From contig NC_023135.1 of NCBI RefSeq assembly GCF_000511355.1, forward strand, positions 1,142,371 through 1,206,370: a DNA stretch of 64,000 bases, in the 5' to 3' direction. A program made the translations under genes and the position numbers. Positions 1-8,037 of this stretch are shown piece after piece. The stretch's first letter is position 1. Each line of letters begins with the position of its first letter. This stretch comes from Leisingera methylohalidivorans DSM 14336 (lineage in GTDB: Bacteria; Pseudomonadota; Alphaproteobacteria; Rhodobacterales; Rhodobacteraceae). The notes under the pieces are model-generated. The model had not been told where the DNA came from. It did not search any database and saw nothing but the letters and a program-made list of their open reading frames with translations.

Positions 1-92
1 GCCTTGCCGTCAGTCGGATTTGCGGCGGGCGCTTTGCCTGCCGCGGCTTTCGGGGCCGGTTTGCCCTTGGGGGATGCGGGTGTATTGCTCAT
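1..92 (-). CDS. N-terminus of a divergent gene, possibly an RluB-type pseudouridine synthase (partial)
   Basis: An open frame starts at ATG 92 on the minus strand and runs off the window edge. Only 30 residues are visible. They are rich in Lys, Ala and Pro (it begins MSNTPASPKGKPAPK) with no stop. Such low-complexity basic leaders are common at the N-terminus of 23S rRNA pseudouridine synthases of the RluB/RsuA family in roseobacters, and those genes often lie divergent from tadA. Both points are family knowledge; the catalytic domain is outside the window, so the product name is inference only. The start lies 61 bp from the tadA start on the opposite strand. Confidence 0.4.
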   Translation of the reverse strand, partial: MSNTPASPKGKPAPKAAAGKAPAANPTDGK

Positions 93-153
93 GTGCGTGC
101 CATAGAGCATTCCGCCGCCTTGCGAAAGCGCGCAATCGCAGGCAGGAAGGGGC

Positions 154-603
154 ATGGCGTTCAAATCGCATATGGACAAGGCGCTCGAGCAGGCGCGGGA
201 GGCGGCGGGACGCGGCGAGGTGCCGGTCGGCGCCGTGCTGATCGCGCCGGACGGACAGGTTGCCGCCCTGGCGGGCAACCGCACGCGCGAGATGAACGAC
301 CCCACTGCCCACGCCGAGATCCTGACCATCCGCGCAGCCTGTGCGTCCTTGGGCAGCGAGCGGCTTGCCGGCTATGACCTTTATGTGACGCTGGAACCTT
401 GCGCAATGTGCGCCGCCGCCATCGCCGCGGCCCGCATCCGGCGCGTTTATTACGGCGCTTCCGACCCCAAGTCCGGCGGCGTGGCGCATGGCGCCTGTGT
501 GTTCTCGCACCCTCAGGCGCATCACGCGCCCGAGGTCTACGATGGCATCGCCGAGGTCGAGGCCAGCGAATTGCTCAAGGAATTCTTCGCCAGAAAACGC
601 TGA
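154..603 (+). CDS. tadA: tRNA-specific adenosine(34) deaminase TadA
   Basis: This 149-residue zinc deaminase converts adenosine-34 to inosine in the anticodon wobble position of tRNA-Arg(ACG), in the cytoplasm. The cytidine/deoxycytidylate deaminase signature is complete: His-53, Ala-54, Glu-55 (zinc ligand and proton shuttle) and Pro-82, Cys-83, two residues, Cys-86 (zinc ligands). Length is typical for bacterial TadA. The ATG at 154 is preceded by a strong AGGAAGGGG Shine-Dalgarno sequence. It is divergent from the partial gene at the left edge. Nothing unusual is seen. Confidence 0.95.
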   Translation: MAFKSHMDKALEQAREAAGRGEVPVGAVLIAPDGQVAALAGNRTREMNDPTAHAEILTIRAACASLGSERLAGYDLYVTLEPCAMCAAAIAAARIRRVYYGASDPKSGGVAHGACVFSHPQAHHAPEVYDGIAEVEASELLKEFFARKR

Positions 604-642
604 ATGCAGGCGCATCGCGGTCTCATTTGAGGGTTGCTGGAT

Positions 643-684
643 TAGGTCATTTGTCCTATTTGTGGATTTAGGTCGATTGTCCTA
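643..684. promoter_or_regulatory. Tandem palindromic operators in front of a TetR gene
   Basis: Two 16-bp near-palindromes, TAGGTCATTTGTCCTA (643-658) and TAGGTCGATTGTCCTA (669-684), share the dyad TAGGwC-N4-GwCCTA. They are 26 bp apart, about two and a half helical turns. The second ends 10 bp before the ATG of the TetR-family gene at 695. The spacing and position fit autoregulation by that TetR protein; this is inferred, not shown. Confidence 0.65.
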
Positions 685-694
685 GGGAGTGGAA

Positions 695-1273
695 ATGGCG
701 CAGAATGGGACAAAAGACAGGATAGCCGGGGCAGCTGATCAGCTGTTTTATGAACGTGGGTTCGAAGCCACATCCTTTGCGGACATTGCTGCCTCCGTCG
801 GCATCTCGCGCGGGAACTTCTACCACCATTTCAAGAGCAAGGACGAGATTCTTGATGCGGTGATCACTCGCCGTATGGCCAGCACCCGTATAATGCTGGC
901 CAAGTGGCAGGCCCAAGGCGGCAGCCCCGAAGGGCGGATCATCTGCTTCATCCGCATCCTGATCGTCAATCAGGCCAAAATCACGCTGTACGGCTGCCCT
1001 GTTGGCACGCTGGTGACGGAACTGGGCAAGCTGGATCACGCCGCACAGGGCCAGGCCAATGCGGTCTTCACCCTGTTCCGCGACTGGCTTGGCCGTCAGT
1101 TCGAGGAAATGGGCTGCTCCAATGGTGCGGATGCGCTGGCCATGCACCTGCTGGCCCGGAGCCAAGGGGTGGCCACGCTGGCGCAGGCGTTCCGCGATCC
1201 GGCATTTATCATAAGTGAAGTTGAACAGATGCAGGCCTGGCTGCATGGCCTGGTGCCTGTGGAACCAAATTGA
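695..1273 (+). CDS. TetR/AcrR family transcriptional repressor
   Basis: About 192 residues. Residues 5-55 form a TetR N-terminal helix-turn-helix domain: the segment ATSFADIAASVGISRG followed by NFYHHFKSKDEI is the classic TetR recognition-helix signature. The C-terminal part is an all-helical ligand-binding domain with a hydrophobic core and two cysteines, and its ligand cannot be told. An in-frame GTG lies at 689, but ATG 695 is preferred because AGGGAG (684-689) sits at proper spacing. It is the first gene of a run with the YciI-like gene and tag (11-bp gap, then 4-bp overlap). Two palindromic operators lie directly upstream, so autorepression of the whole run is likely. Confidence 0.9.
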   Translation: MAQNGTKDRIAGAADQLFYERGFEATSFADIAASVGISRGNFYHHFKSKDEILDAVITRRMASTRIMLAKWQAQGGSPEGRIICFIRILIVNQAKITLYGCPVGTLVTELGKLDHAAQGQANAVFTLFRDWLGRQFEEMGCSNGADALAMHLLARSQGVATLAQAFRDPAFIISEVEQMQAWLHGLVPVEPN

Positions 1274-1284
1274 AGGGAGCAGAT

Positions 1285-1578
1285 ATGTTTGTCGTTTTTC
1301 TGAAATTTTCAGCCCGCAGGGATCGCGCGGGTGAATTTATGGAGGCGCATAAGGCCTGGCTGCGCCAGGGCTTTGCGGATCAGGTGTTCCTGGCCGCCGG
1401 TTCGATAGAAGAGGGGCGGGGCGGCGCAATCCTCGCCCACGGCTGCAGCCGCGAGGATCTGGCCGCCCGCGTGGCGCAGGATCCCTTTGTGGCGGAGGAT
1501 GTCGTGACGGCTGAGATCACCGGGTTCTCGCCTGTGCTGACCGATGCGCGGCTTGCTTTTCTCAAGACGGCCGCATGA
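1285..1578 (+). CDS. YciI-like family protein
   Basis: A small 97-residue protein with the ferredoxin-like YCII fold pattern: an N-terminal strand (FVVFLKFSARRD), an amphipathic helix around EFMEAHKAWL, a strand rich in Gly (EEGRGGAILAHG), and an acidic C-terminal part with PFVAEDVV, the usual position of the conserved Asp-Pro-Phe motif. YciI-like proteins are small cytoplasmic proteins, a few of them dehydrochlorinases or peroxidases; no substrate can be assigned. The ATG at 1285 has GGGAG upstream and matches the start of the family better than the in-frame ATG at 1270. It overlaps tag by 4 bp, so the two are probably translationally coupled. Confidence 0.8.
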   Translation: MFVVFLKFSARRDRAGEFMEAHKAWLRQGFADQVFLAAGSIEEGRGGAILAHGCSREDLAARVAQDPFVAEDVVTAEITGFSPVLTDARLAFLKTAA

Positions 1579-2201
1579 GCCGGCTTTACACCGCCCCCGA
1601 TGGCCAGCCCCGCTGTGGCTGGGCCGCCTCTGCGCCGGATTTTCTGCGCTATCATGACGAGGAGTGGGGCTATCCGGTGGGCGACGACATCCGCCTGTTC
1701 GAGAAGGTCTGCTTGGAGAGCTTCCAGTCGGGCCTCAGCTGGCGGACAATTCTGGACAAGCGCGAAAATTTCCGCGCGGCCTTCGCCGGCTTCGATTTCA
1801 ACAAAATGGCCAAATTCGGCGCGGCAGATGTGGAGCGGCTGCTGCAGAACAAGGGCATCATCCGCCACCGAGGCAAAATCGAAGCGGTGATCAACAACGC
1901 GGCCCGGGCACAGGAACTGGTGGCCGAGGCCGGCTCGCTGGCCGCGTTTTTCTGGAGCTTTGAGCCCAGGCCCGAAAATCTGCCGGAACCGCAGACCGCC
2001 GCAACCAGCCCTGATTCCGCGGCCCTGTCCAAGGCGCTGAAGAAACGCGGCTGGAAATTTGTCGGCCCCACGACTGCTTTTGCCTTCATGCAGGCGATGG
2101 GTCTGATCAACGACCACGCCAACGGCTGCATCTGCCGGAAAAAGGCAGCAGAGGCGAGAAAGGCCTTTACCGTGCCGCGGCTGGAGGCTTCTGGCCGATA
2201 G
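1575..2201 (+). CDS. tag: DNA-3-methyladenine glycosylase I
   Basis: A 208-residue base-excision repair glycosylase that removes 3-methyladenine from alkylated DNA. Visible family marks are the N-terminal Cys-14/Trp-16, YHDEEWG at 26-32, the CLESFQSGLSW segment whose Glu-48 matches the catalytic Glu-38 of E. coli Tag, and the C-terminal NDHANGCIC zinc-site motif. Length and motif order match the family. It begins in the ATGA overlap with the YciI-like gene, so it is co-transcribed with the TetR gene. The operon may therefore answer to a chemical ligand, which is inference. Hairpins follow the stop codon. Confidence 0.93.
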   Translation: MSRLYTAPDGQPRCGWAASAPDFLRYHDEEWGYPVGDDIRLFEKVCLESFQSGLSWRTILDKRENFRAAFAGFDFNKMAKFGAADVERLLQNKGIIRHRGKIEAVINNAARAQELVAEAGSLAAFFWSFEPRPENLPEPQTAATSPDSAALSKALKKRGWKFVGPTTAFAFMQAMGLINDHANGCICRKKAAEARKAFTVPRLEASGR

Positions 2202-2221
2202 CTTCCGGCCGTAGCGCTACC

Positions 2222-2262
2222 GCGCCGGGCCAGGAGGCCCGGCGCCCGGCCCAACGGGCGCC
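2222..2262. terminator. Overlapping GC-rich hairpins at a convergent gene junction
   Basis: GCGCCGGGCC (2222-2231) pairs with GGCCCGGCGC (2236-2245) across a 4-nt loop. The right arm is reused: GGCGCCCG (2241-2248) can pair with CGGGCGCC (2255-2262). The two hairpins exclude each other. They lie between convergent genes and could stop transcription from both sides, but no T-run follows on either strand. Confidence 0.5.
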
Positions 2263-2316
2263 GGTCTGCCGCGCAGATCCGGCGGCGGGCGGGAGCCGCG
2301 CGGCGGCGGTTCCGGA

Positions 2317-3009
2317 TTAAAGCTCGATTGCTTTCATCACTTCCGGTTCGATGACCTCGACGCCTGGCAGCCCCGCGATCAGGTCCGATGCGTCCTGCTC
2401 CAGCACCGGGAAGCTTTTGTAGTGGCAGGGGATCACCGTCTTGAAGTTGAAATAACGCTTGGCCGCATAGGCCGCTTGCTTCATGTCCATGGTGAAATGC
2501 CCGCCCGCGGACAGGATGCCGATATCGGGTTTGTAGTAATCCCCCATCCACTCCATGTCAGCCATGATGGCGGTATCGCCGGACAGATAGACTGTCTTGC
2601 CCTCTGCCATCAGCATGTATCCGACCTCCGAGCCGCCCGTGCGCAAGCCGTCCTGAGTGTTGAAGGTCGAACTGTGCGAAGCAGGCACCATTGCAACTTT
2701 CACCCCGTCCAGATCCACGGTGCCGCCCTTGTTGAAGCCAATGGTCTCAACCCCTTCGGTCTCGCCCCACAGCCCCATCAAATCGTATTGCCCCGCCACC
2801 GGCACCTCCAGCCGTTTGGCCAGCGGCAGCACATCCACCACATGGTCGAAATGCACATGTGTGAGCAGGATATGGGTGGCGCCCGCAATGGCCGCCTCGT
2901 GCCGGTCTTCCGGCAGAACCGGGTTGCCGCTGAGCCAAGGGTCTACCAGCAGCACCCGGCCGCTGGTCTCGATGCGGAACGATCCGTGGCCCAGCCAAAT
3001 GATCTTCAT
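2317..3009 (-). CDS. UPF0173-type metal-dependent hydrolase (metallo-beta-lactamase fold)
   Basis: A 230-residue cytoplasmic protein of the beta-lactamase superfamily. The metal-binding HxHxDH motif is intact as His-51, His-53, Asp-55, His-56. The family marks LGHGSFRI (6-13), VDPWLSGNP, ASHSS and SGDT also appear, with a late PCHY motif. This arrangement matches the UPF0173/YtkL family, whose substrate is not established. It is convergent to tag and has no operon partner; the 186 bp before gatC holds its promoter. Confidence 0.88.
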   Translation of the reverse strand: MKIIWLGHGSFRIETSGRVLLVDPWLSGNPVLPEDRHEAAIAGATHILLTHVHFDHVVDVLPLAKRLEVPVAGQYDLMGLWGETEGVETIGFNKGGTVDLDGVKVAMVPASHSSTFNTQDGLRTGGSEVGYMLMAEGKTVYLSGDTAIMADMEWMGDYYKPDIGILSAGGHFTMDMKQAAYAAKRYFNFKTVIPCHYKSFPVLEQDASDLIAGLPGVEVIEPEVMKAIEL

Positions 3010-3195
3010 CTCAAATCTCCTCCCGTGTCTTCGGGCGGAAGCCTAACAGGCCTGGTGCGGAATGGAATTGAAGCCTGCGGAAAATTTGCCTGGCCAGCCG
3101 CCCTGTCATCGCAGGATGCAGCGAACGCCCCTTGCAGGCTTGCAGGCGGGGCGGTGCGGCGGTAAATGCCTAGGCAACACCAGATGAGGGTTTCC

Positions 3196-3483
3196 ATGTC
3201 GATTGACCAAAGCACCGCCGCCAAGGTGGCCAAACTGGCCCGGATCAAGGTTGAGGACGCAGCACTTCCGGCGCTGGCAGACGAGTTCAACAACATCCTG
3301 GGCTTCATTGAGCAGCTGAACGAGGTGGATGTCGAGGGCATTGAGCCGATGACCTCTGTCACTCCGCAGCGCCTGAAACGCCGGGCGGATGAAGTCACCG
3401 ACGGCAGCCAGCAGGACAAGGTGCTGGCCAATGCGCCCGATGCCCGCGAAGGCTTCTTCGCCGTGCCCAAGGTTGTGGAGTAA
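3196..3483 (+). CDS. gatC: Asp-tRNA(Asn)/Glu-tRNA(Gln) amidotransferase subunit C
   Basis: A 95-residue subunit that stabilises GatA in the GatCAB amidotransferase, which turns mischarged Glu-tRNA(Gln) and Asp-tRNA(Asn) into the correct species. The pattern [22 protein letters not shown] near the start (given here in two pieces: [10 protein letters not shown] and [12 protein letters not shown]) and [10 protein letters not shown] in the middle are typical. The open frame extends to 3166, but ATG 3196 gives the canonical [15 protein letters not shown] start and has GAGGG upstream. gatA follows after 5 bp. gatB is not in the window, as is common in this group. Confidence 0.93.
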   Translation: MSIDQSTAAKVAKLARIKVEDAALPALADEFNNILGFIEQLNEVDVEGIEPMTSVTPQRLKRRADEVTDGSQQDKVLANAPDAREGFFAVPKVVE

Positions 3484-3488
3484 GAGAC

Positions 3489-4976
3489 ATGAGCGATCTG
3501 AATAAACTGGGCCTGGCAGAGGCCCGCGACGCGCTGCGCAAGCGCGACACCACCTCCGTCGAGCTGACCGAGGCCTGCCTCAAGGCAATCGATGCGGCCG
3601 ATGCGCTGAACGCCTTTGTGCACAAGACGCCGGAAATGGCCATCGAGCGCGCCAAGGCGGCGGACCTGCGGATCAAGGCGGGCGAGGCCCCCTCCATGTG
3701 CGGCCTGCCGGTCGGCATCAAGGATTTGTTCTGCACCAAAGGTGTGCCGTCGCAGGCGGCCTCCGGCATCCTCGAAGGCTTCAAGCCGGAATATGAATCC
3801 ACCGTCTCGCAGAAGCTGGCCGATGCCGGCTCCGTCATGCTGGGCAAGCTGAACATGGACGAATTCGCCATGGGTTCGTCCAACGAGACCTCGGTTTACG
3901 GCAACGCCGTCAGCCCCTGGCGCCGCGACGGCGACACGGCAGAACTGACCCCCGGCGGCTCCTCGGGCGGTTCTGCGTCTGCCGTCGCTGCCGACCTTTG
4001 CCTCGCGGCAACCGGCACCGACACCGGCGGCTCGATCCGCCAGCCTGCCGCCTTCACCGGCACTGTCGGCATCAAGCCGACCTACGGCCGCTGCTCGCGC
4101 TGGGGCATTGTTGCCTTTGCCTCCTCGCTGGATCAGGCCGGCCCGATGACCAAATCGGTGCGCGACGCTGCGATCATGCTGGAAGCCATGTGCGGCCATG
4201 ACCCCAAGGATTCGACCAGCGCCGAACTGGCGGTGCCGGATTTCGAGGCGATGCTGACCGGCGACATCAAAGGCAAGAAAATCGGTATCCCCAAGGAATA
4301 CCGCATGGACGGCATGCCGGGCGGGATCGAAAAGCTGTGGGCGGACGGCGCCGAAATGCTGAAGGCCGCGGGCGCCGAGATCGTCGACATCTCGCTGCCG
4401 CACACCAAATACGCGCTGCCTGCCTATTATGTGATCGCCCCGGCCGAAGCATCTTCGAACCTGGCCCGTTATGACGGTGTCCGCTATGGCCAGCGCGCCG
4501 CGCTGGAAGCCGGCGACGGCATCACCGAGATGTATGAAAAGACCCGCGCCGAAGGTTTCGGCCATGAGGTGCAGCGCCGTGTGATGGTTGGCACCTATGT
4601 GCTGTCGGCAGGCTTTTATGACGCCTATTACAACCGCGCCCGGCGCGTCCGCACCCTGATCAAGAAAGATTTCGAGGATGCGTTTGCCGCTGGTGTCGAT
4701 GCGATCCTGACCCCGGCAACCCCGTCAGCGGCCTTTGGCCTTGGCGAGATGACGGACGCGGATCCGGTGCAAATGTATCTGAATGACGTCTTTACCGTCA
4801 CCGTGAACCTGGCCGGCCTGCCAGGAATTGCAGTGCCTGCGGGGCTGGACAGCCAGGGCCTGCCGCTGGGCCTGCAGCTGATCGGCAAACCCTGGGAAGA
4901 GGGCGATCTGCTGAACACTGCCTATGCGCTGGAGAATGCAGCAGGCTTTGTAGCCAAGCCGCAGCAATGGTGGTAA
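3489..4976 (+). CDS. gatA: Asp-tRNA(Asn)/Glu-tRNA(Gln) amidotransferase subunit A
   Basis: A 495-residue amidase-signature enzyme that releases ammonia from glutamine for the GatCAB transamidation. The catalytic triad is visible: Lys-79 in PVGIKDLF, cis-Ser-158 in the PGGSSGGS loop, and nucleophile Ser-182 in [12 protein letters not shown]. Length is normal. It starts 5 bp after gatC and must be co-transcribed with it. The C-terminus (KPQQWW) is typical of alphaproteobacterial GatA. A small hairpin (4981-5000) follows the stop. Confidence 0.97.
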   Translation: MSDLNKLGLAEARDALRKRDTTSVELTEACLKAIDAADALNAFVHKTPEMAIERAKAADLRIKAGEAPSMCGLPVGIKDLFCTKGVPSQAASGILEGFKPEYESTVSQKLADAGSVMLGKLNMDEFAMGSSNETSVYGNAVSPWRRDGDTAELTPGGSSGGSASAVAADLCLAATGTDTGGSIRQPAAFTGTVGIKPTYGRCSRWGIVAFASSLDQAGPMTKSVRDAAIMLEAMCGHDPKDSTSAELAVPDFEAMLTGDIKGKKIGIPKEYRMDGMPGGIEKLWADGAEMLKAAGAEIVDISLPHTKYALPAYYVIAPAEASSNLARYDGVRYGQRAALEAGDGITEMYEKTRAEGFGHEVQRRVMVGTYVLSAGFYDAYYNRARRVRTLIKKDFEDAFAAGVDAILTPATPSAAFGLGEMTDADPVQMYLNDVFTVTVNLAGLPGIAVPAGLDSQGLPLGLQLIGKPWEEGDLLNTAYALENAAGFVAKPQQWW

Positions 4977-4980
4977 TGCT

Positions 4981-5000
4981 CTGCTCAATGAGTTGAGCAG
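4981..5000 (+). terminator. Hairpin after gatA
   Basis: CTGCTCAA (4981-4988) pairs with TTGAGCAG (4993-5000) around a TGAG loop. There is no T-tract, so it may only protect the 3' end of the gatCA message or be a weak terminator before the lipoprotein gene 18 bp downstream. Confidence 0.4.
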
Positions 5001-5017
5001 AACTGACAGGTAACCCC

Positions 5018-5794
5018 ATGCGCGCATTCGCATCTTACGCCGCTGCAGGCAGCCTTCTGGTTTTGGCTGCCTGTTCCCCTCAGGTTCCCGACAGCGCCGC
5101 AAATGTCGGCATTGACGGTGATCCTTTTGCGCCGCCGCCTGCCGCGGGCACCACAATTACAGGGGCGCCGCTGGTGCCGCCTGCCCGGGTTTCCAGCGAA
5201 CCGTATCAGGTAAGCCCGGCGCCGCGCAGCCCGGGCTCGGTTTCGGCAGCAGGCACGTTCGCGTCTTCAGCACCCGCCGCCGGCAGCGCTGCCGACATCG
5301 CCCGCGAAACCGCGGCGGCACTTGCTGCGTCACAGGCGAATTCCGGAGTCGCGCCGCTGCAGGCCAGCCCCTCCAACCCGGCGCCGCAGCCGGGCGGGAC
5401 TGCCGCCATTTCGGATGAGAATGATTTCCAGGCGGTCTCGGCCCGTCAGTCGATCGAAAGCGATGCCGCCCGGCTGGAGCGGCAGCGGGCGCAATACCAG
5501 CAGGTGCAGCCGGTCGCCGTGCCGCAGCGGGCAGACAGCGCCAGCCCCAATATCGTCCGCTACGCGCTGAGCACGAGCAACCCCAGAGGCGCCCGCCTTT
5601 ACAGCCGTTCCGGCATCAACCTGCAGGCGCGCAGCAAGCGCAACTGCGCAGAGTTCGCGTCGCCCGACCAGGCCCAGATCGCTTTCCTCGAGGCAGGCGG
5701 CCCGCAGCGGGACCGCCAGGCGCTGGACCCGGATGGCGACGGCTTTGCCTGCGGCTGGGACCCGGCACCGTACCGGCTGGCTGTCCAGAACTGA
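5018..5794 (+). CDS. Lipoprotein with C-terminal Excalibur calcium-binding domain
   Basis: A 258-residue predicted lipoprotein: a signal peptide with lipobox LAAC and Cys-19, then a long low-complexity Ala/Pro/Ser linker (residues 20-190), then a compact C-terminal domain. In that domain RNCAEF and LDPDGDGFACGWDP form the Excalibur signature, a short EF-hand-like DxDxDG loop flanked by two cysteines. Excalibur domains occur in secreted nucleases and envelope proteins. No nuclease domain is visible here, so an envelope-anchored role is inferred. Its TGA overlaps the ATG of ampD (TGATG), which suggests coupling to a peptidoglycan amidase and supports a cell-wall role. Confidence 0.85.
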   Translation: MRAFASYAAAGSLLVLAACSPQVPDSAANVGIDGDPFAPPPAAGTTITGAPLVPPARVSSEPYQVSPAPRSPGSVSAAGTFASSAPAAGSAADIARETAAALAASQANSGVAPLQASPSNPAPQPGGTAAISDENDFQAVSARQSIESDAARLERQRAQYQQVQPVAVPQRADSASPNIVRYALSTSNPRGARLYSRSGINLQARSKRNCAEFASPDQAQIAFLEAGGPQRDRQALDPDGDGFACGWDPAPYRLAVQN

Positions 5795-6483
5795 TGGCGC
5801 CGGATCAGCGCGGGCCTGATCATCCGGGCGCCAGCTGGCGCCCCAGCCCGAATTCAGGGCCGCGCAGGGATGGTCTGACGCCGGCCCTGATTGTGCTGCA
5901 CTACACCGCCATGGAAAGCGCTCAGGCCGCACTGGAGCGGCTCTGCGACCCGGTGGCGGAGGTGTCCGCCCATTACCTGATCGGATCGGACGGCACCCTT
6001 TGGCAGCTGGTGGCCGAGGCAGGCCGCGCCTGGCACGCCGGGGCAGGGGAGTGGTGCGGGCTGGCTGACATAAACTCCCGCTCCATCGGCATCGAGCTGG
6101 ACAATCGCGGCAATCATCCCTTCAGCGCGCCGCAGATGGCAGCGCTGGAAGACCTGATGCAGGGGATCATGCAGCGCTGGTCCATTCCTCCGGCCGGTGT
6201 CATCGGCCATTCCTGCATGGCACCGGGGCGCAAGGCCGACCCGGGCCCGCGGTTCGACTGGGCCCGGCTGGCCCGTCAGGGGCTGGCCGCGGAACGTGGA
6301 AACGGCGGGGCGCCGCAAGGCTTCAGTTTCGATCACTTCCGCAAGGCAGCGCATAGGGCTGGCTTTACCGCTCCGGCAGAGGATGACGCGCTGCTGGCCG
6401 CAGTCCGCTTGCGCTTCCGGCCCTGGGCCCGCGGCCCGCTCGCGGCGGAGGATTTCCCGCCCCTTGGCTGCTGCGGGCTCTGA
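5794..6483 (+). CDS. ampD: N-acetylmuramoyl-L-alanine amidase, AmpD type
   Basis: A 229-residue zinc amidase of the Amidase_2 family that cleaves the MurNAc-L-Ala bond of (anhydro)muropeptides. The zinc ligands are visible: His-36 in IVLHYTAM and the GHSCMAPGRKADPGP segment with the second His and the Asp. No signal peptide is seen, which favours the cytoplasmic AmpD role in peptidoglycan recycling. The open frame begins in the TGATG overlap with the lipoprotein gene. The last 60 residues (a PG-binding-like or tail segment) diverge from E. coli AmpD but resemble those of other roseobacters from memory. Confidence 0.88.
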   Translation: MAPDQRGPDHPGASWRPSPNSGPRRDGLTPALIVLHYTAMESAQAALERLCDPVAEVSAHYLIGSDGTLWQLVAEAGRAWHAGAGEWCGLADINSRSIGIELDNRGNHPFSAPQMAALEDLMQGIMQRWSIPPAGVIGHSCMAPGRKADPGPRFDWARLARQGLAAERGNGGAPQGFSFDHFRKAAHRAGFTAPAEDDALLAAVRLRFRPWARGPLAAEDFPPLGCCGL

Positions 6484-6600
6484 GCAGGGTTTTTGCGAGG
6501 CACCGCCCCGGGGCGAATTGGCCGGACGCCAAGTGGGGCAAAGCCGCTTCTCCTGAACTATCCGCTTGACGCCGCGCGCTGATGTTTCTACGCATCCGGC

Positions 6601-7029
6601 GCGCAGAAGGCTGGACGGCCGCGTGGGGTTTCGGCTCCGCGAGGAAAGTCCGGACTCCATGAAGCAACGGTGCCGGGTAACGCCCGGGCGGGGAAACCCG
6701 ACGGAAAGCGCCACAGAAAACAGACCGCCCCGGCGGCTTGGAGGTCCGCCTCCGGCCGGCAGCCGGGGTAAGGGTGAAACGGTGGGGTAAGAGCCCACCG
6801 CGCCCCTGGCAACAGGGGCGGCACGGCAAGCCCCACCGGGAGCAATGCCAAATAGGGCCCCCGCGCAGGCAGGTCCCGGAAACGGGAAACCGCTGCTAGG
6901 CACGCTTCAGCCGAGAGGGGCCGGGTTGGCAGCTAGAGGCACGCAGCAATGCGCGCCCCAGATGAATGGCCGTCGAGCCCGGGATTTCGGTCCCGGGGGG
7001 ACAGGATCCGGCTTACAGGCCTTCTGCGC
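6601..7029 (+). ncRNA. rnpB: RNase P RNA (class A)
   Basis: The catalytic RNA of RNase P, which matures tRNA 5' ends. GAGGAAAGTCCGGACTCC (6641-6658) is the conserved P3/CR-I block, ACAGAAAACAGACCGCC (about 6713) CR-II, GGTAAGAGCCCACCGC (about 6786) CR-III and AGATGAATGGCCGTC (about 6960) CR-V, followed by GGCTTACAGG. The ends are set by the P1 helix: GCGCAGAAGGC (6601-6611) pairs perfectly with GCCTTCTGCGC (7019-7029). The length of about 429 nt fits alphaproteobacteria. It lies between ampD and rpmG; mature ends may differ by a few bases. Confidence 0.97.
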
Positions 7030-7061
7030 ATAAAACACCCCGGGATTTGGGCCGAATCCTA

Positions 7062-7089
7062 TTGACTTGGGGGCTGGGGCGGGTACAAG
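7062..7089 (+). promoter_or_regulatory. Putative sigma-70 promoter of rpmG
   Basis: TTGACT (7062-7067) and TACAAG (7084-7089) are separated by 16 bp, 61 bp before the rpmG ATG. This is close to the housekeeping consensus. It lies just outside the rnpB 3' end. Assigned by eye only. Confidence 0.5.
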
Positions 7090-7150
7090 CCGGGCTTCAG
7101 ATAGGAATTTACCGAGAGGCTCCTGCCTTTTCGGACGCAGGAGAAGCACC

Positions 7151-7318
7151 ATGGCGAAGCCGACCACAATCAAGATCCGCCTGAACTCGAGCGCGGGCAC
7201 CGGCCACTTCTATGTGACCAAGAAAAACGCACGCACCATGACCGAGAAAATGGTTGTGCGGAAGTATGACCCGGTTGTGCGCAAGCATGTCGAGTACAAA
7301 GAAGGCAAAATCAAGTAA
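7151..7318 (+). CDS. rpmG: 50S ribosomal protein L33
   Basis: A 55-residue basic ribosomal protein of the large subunit. [20 protein letters not shown] and [13 protein letters not shown], ending [18 protein letters not shown], is the cysteine-free proteobacterial L33 type. The start ATG 7151 has AGGAGAAG upstream. It is monocistronic, bounded by a promoter at 7062 and a strong intrinsic terminator at 7346. Confidence 0.98.
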   Translation: MAKPTTIKIRLNSSAGTGHFYVTKKNARTMTEKMVVRKYDPVVRKHVEYKEGKIK

Positions 7319-7345
7319 GCCTTTCCTTTGGAATGATTTTCGGAA

Positions 7346-7378
7346 ACGGGTCGCGCCAGCCGCGGCCCGTTTTCTTTT
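7346..7378 (+). terminator. Intrinsic terminator of rpmG
   Basis: ACGGGTCGCG (7346-7355) pairs with CGCGGCCCGT (7361-7370), one G-U pair, loop CCAGC, followed by TTTCTTTTT. A textbook rho-independent terminator 27 bp after the stop codon. Confidence 0.92.
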
Positions 7379-7379
7379 T

Positions 7380-8037
7380 GGCCGGCCGCCGCCGCGTGCG
7401 GCTGCTTCTAATTCTCGGAAAATACCGGGCGGATTTCGCGGCGCAGCCGGCTGCCGCGCATGTTTCCGCCCCAATTCCGGCCTAGCTTCAAGCCCGTGGG
7501 TTAATGAACAAACGGGTGGATGTGCTGTGAAGATTTACATGATTGCGGCTGCATTTGCAGCGGCCGGGGCACCGGTTTCCAGTTCCTTTGATGGCGGGAC
7601 GGCGGTGCCGTTTCCGCCTGCAGTCGAGGCACGGGATCTGCGGGTGGTGCCGTCAGCCCCTGCCGGGGGGCAGCAGGCTGTGGCGGACAAAATCGTGCGG
7701 CTGCAGGGGCGCAGGCCGTCTTTGTGCCTGGGTCCGCTCAGGCAGCGCCGGGATGGCCGTGCTGAGCGTCCCGGAGGACAGTGCAGTGCCCGGGCTGCCG
7801 GAGGACCCGGCGGCTGAGTTTCCTGATCTGGTCGCTGATGCCTCCGGCTGCCGCCCGGACGGAGAAGTCCGCGAGATGCGGGGCTGCCGGGCCGCCGGGG
7901 GGGGCAATCGCCGCATCCGCCGGGCTGGATTGCCCCGGTCCCGGATCCTGACCCTGCACCCTGCCACCGGATCTTAAGGCCGCCTCTGCCGTTATCCCTT
8001 GGCCCTGGCTGCGGACTCTGGCGCCGGGGCTGCGGCC
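7380..8037. other. Gap between rpmG and the GNAT gene with no clear gene
   Basis: About 660 bases between the rpmG terminator and the end of the GNAT gene. It is GC-rich and has several short open frames in all directions. The only stretch with some gene-like character is a weak frame from GTG 7527 (separate entry). No RNA gene, repeat or operator was recognised here. Confidence 0.5.
7527..7817 (+). CDS. Doubtful small secreted protein or gene remnant
   Basis: A GTG start at 7527 would give 96 residues beginning VKIYMIAAAFAAAGAPVSSS, which resembles a short signal peptide, followed by a mixed Ala/Pro/Val segment. After about residue 65 the composition becomes Arg/Gly-rich and no longer protein-like. 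A neighbouring frame then stays open from about 7750 to 7977 with a more acidic, protein-like composition (MAVLSVPEDSAVPGLPEDP). That pattern could mean a frameshifted remnant of a small exported protein. No family was recognised and it may not be real. Confidence 0.2.
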   Translation: MKIYMIAAAFAAAGAPVSSSFDGGTAVPFPPAVEARDLRVVPSAPAGGQQAVADKIVRLQGRRPSLCLGPLRQRRDGRAERPGGQCSARAAGGPGG

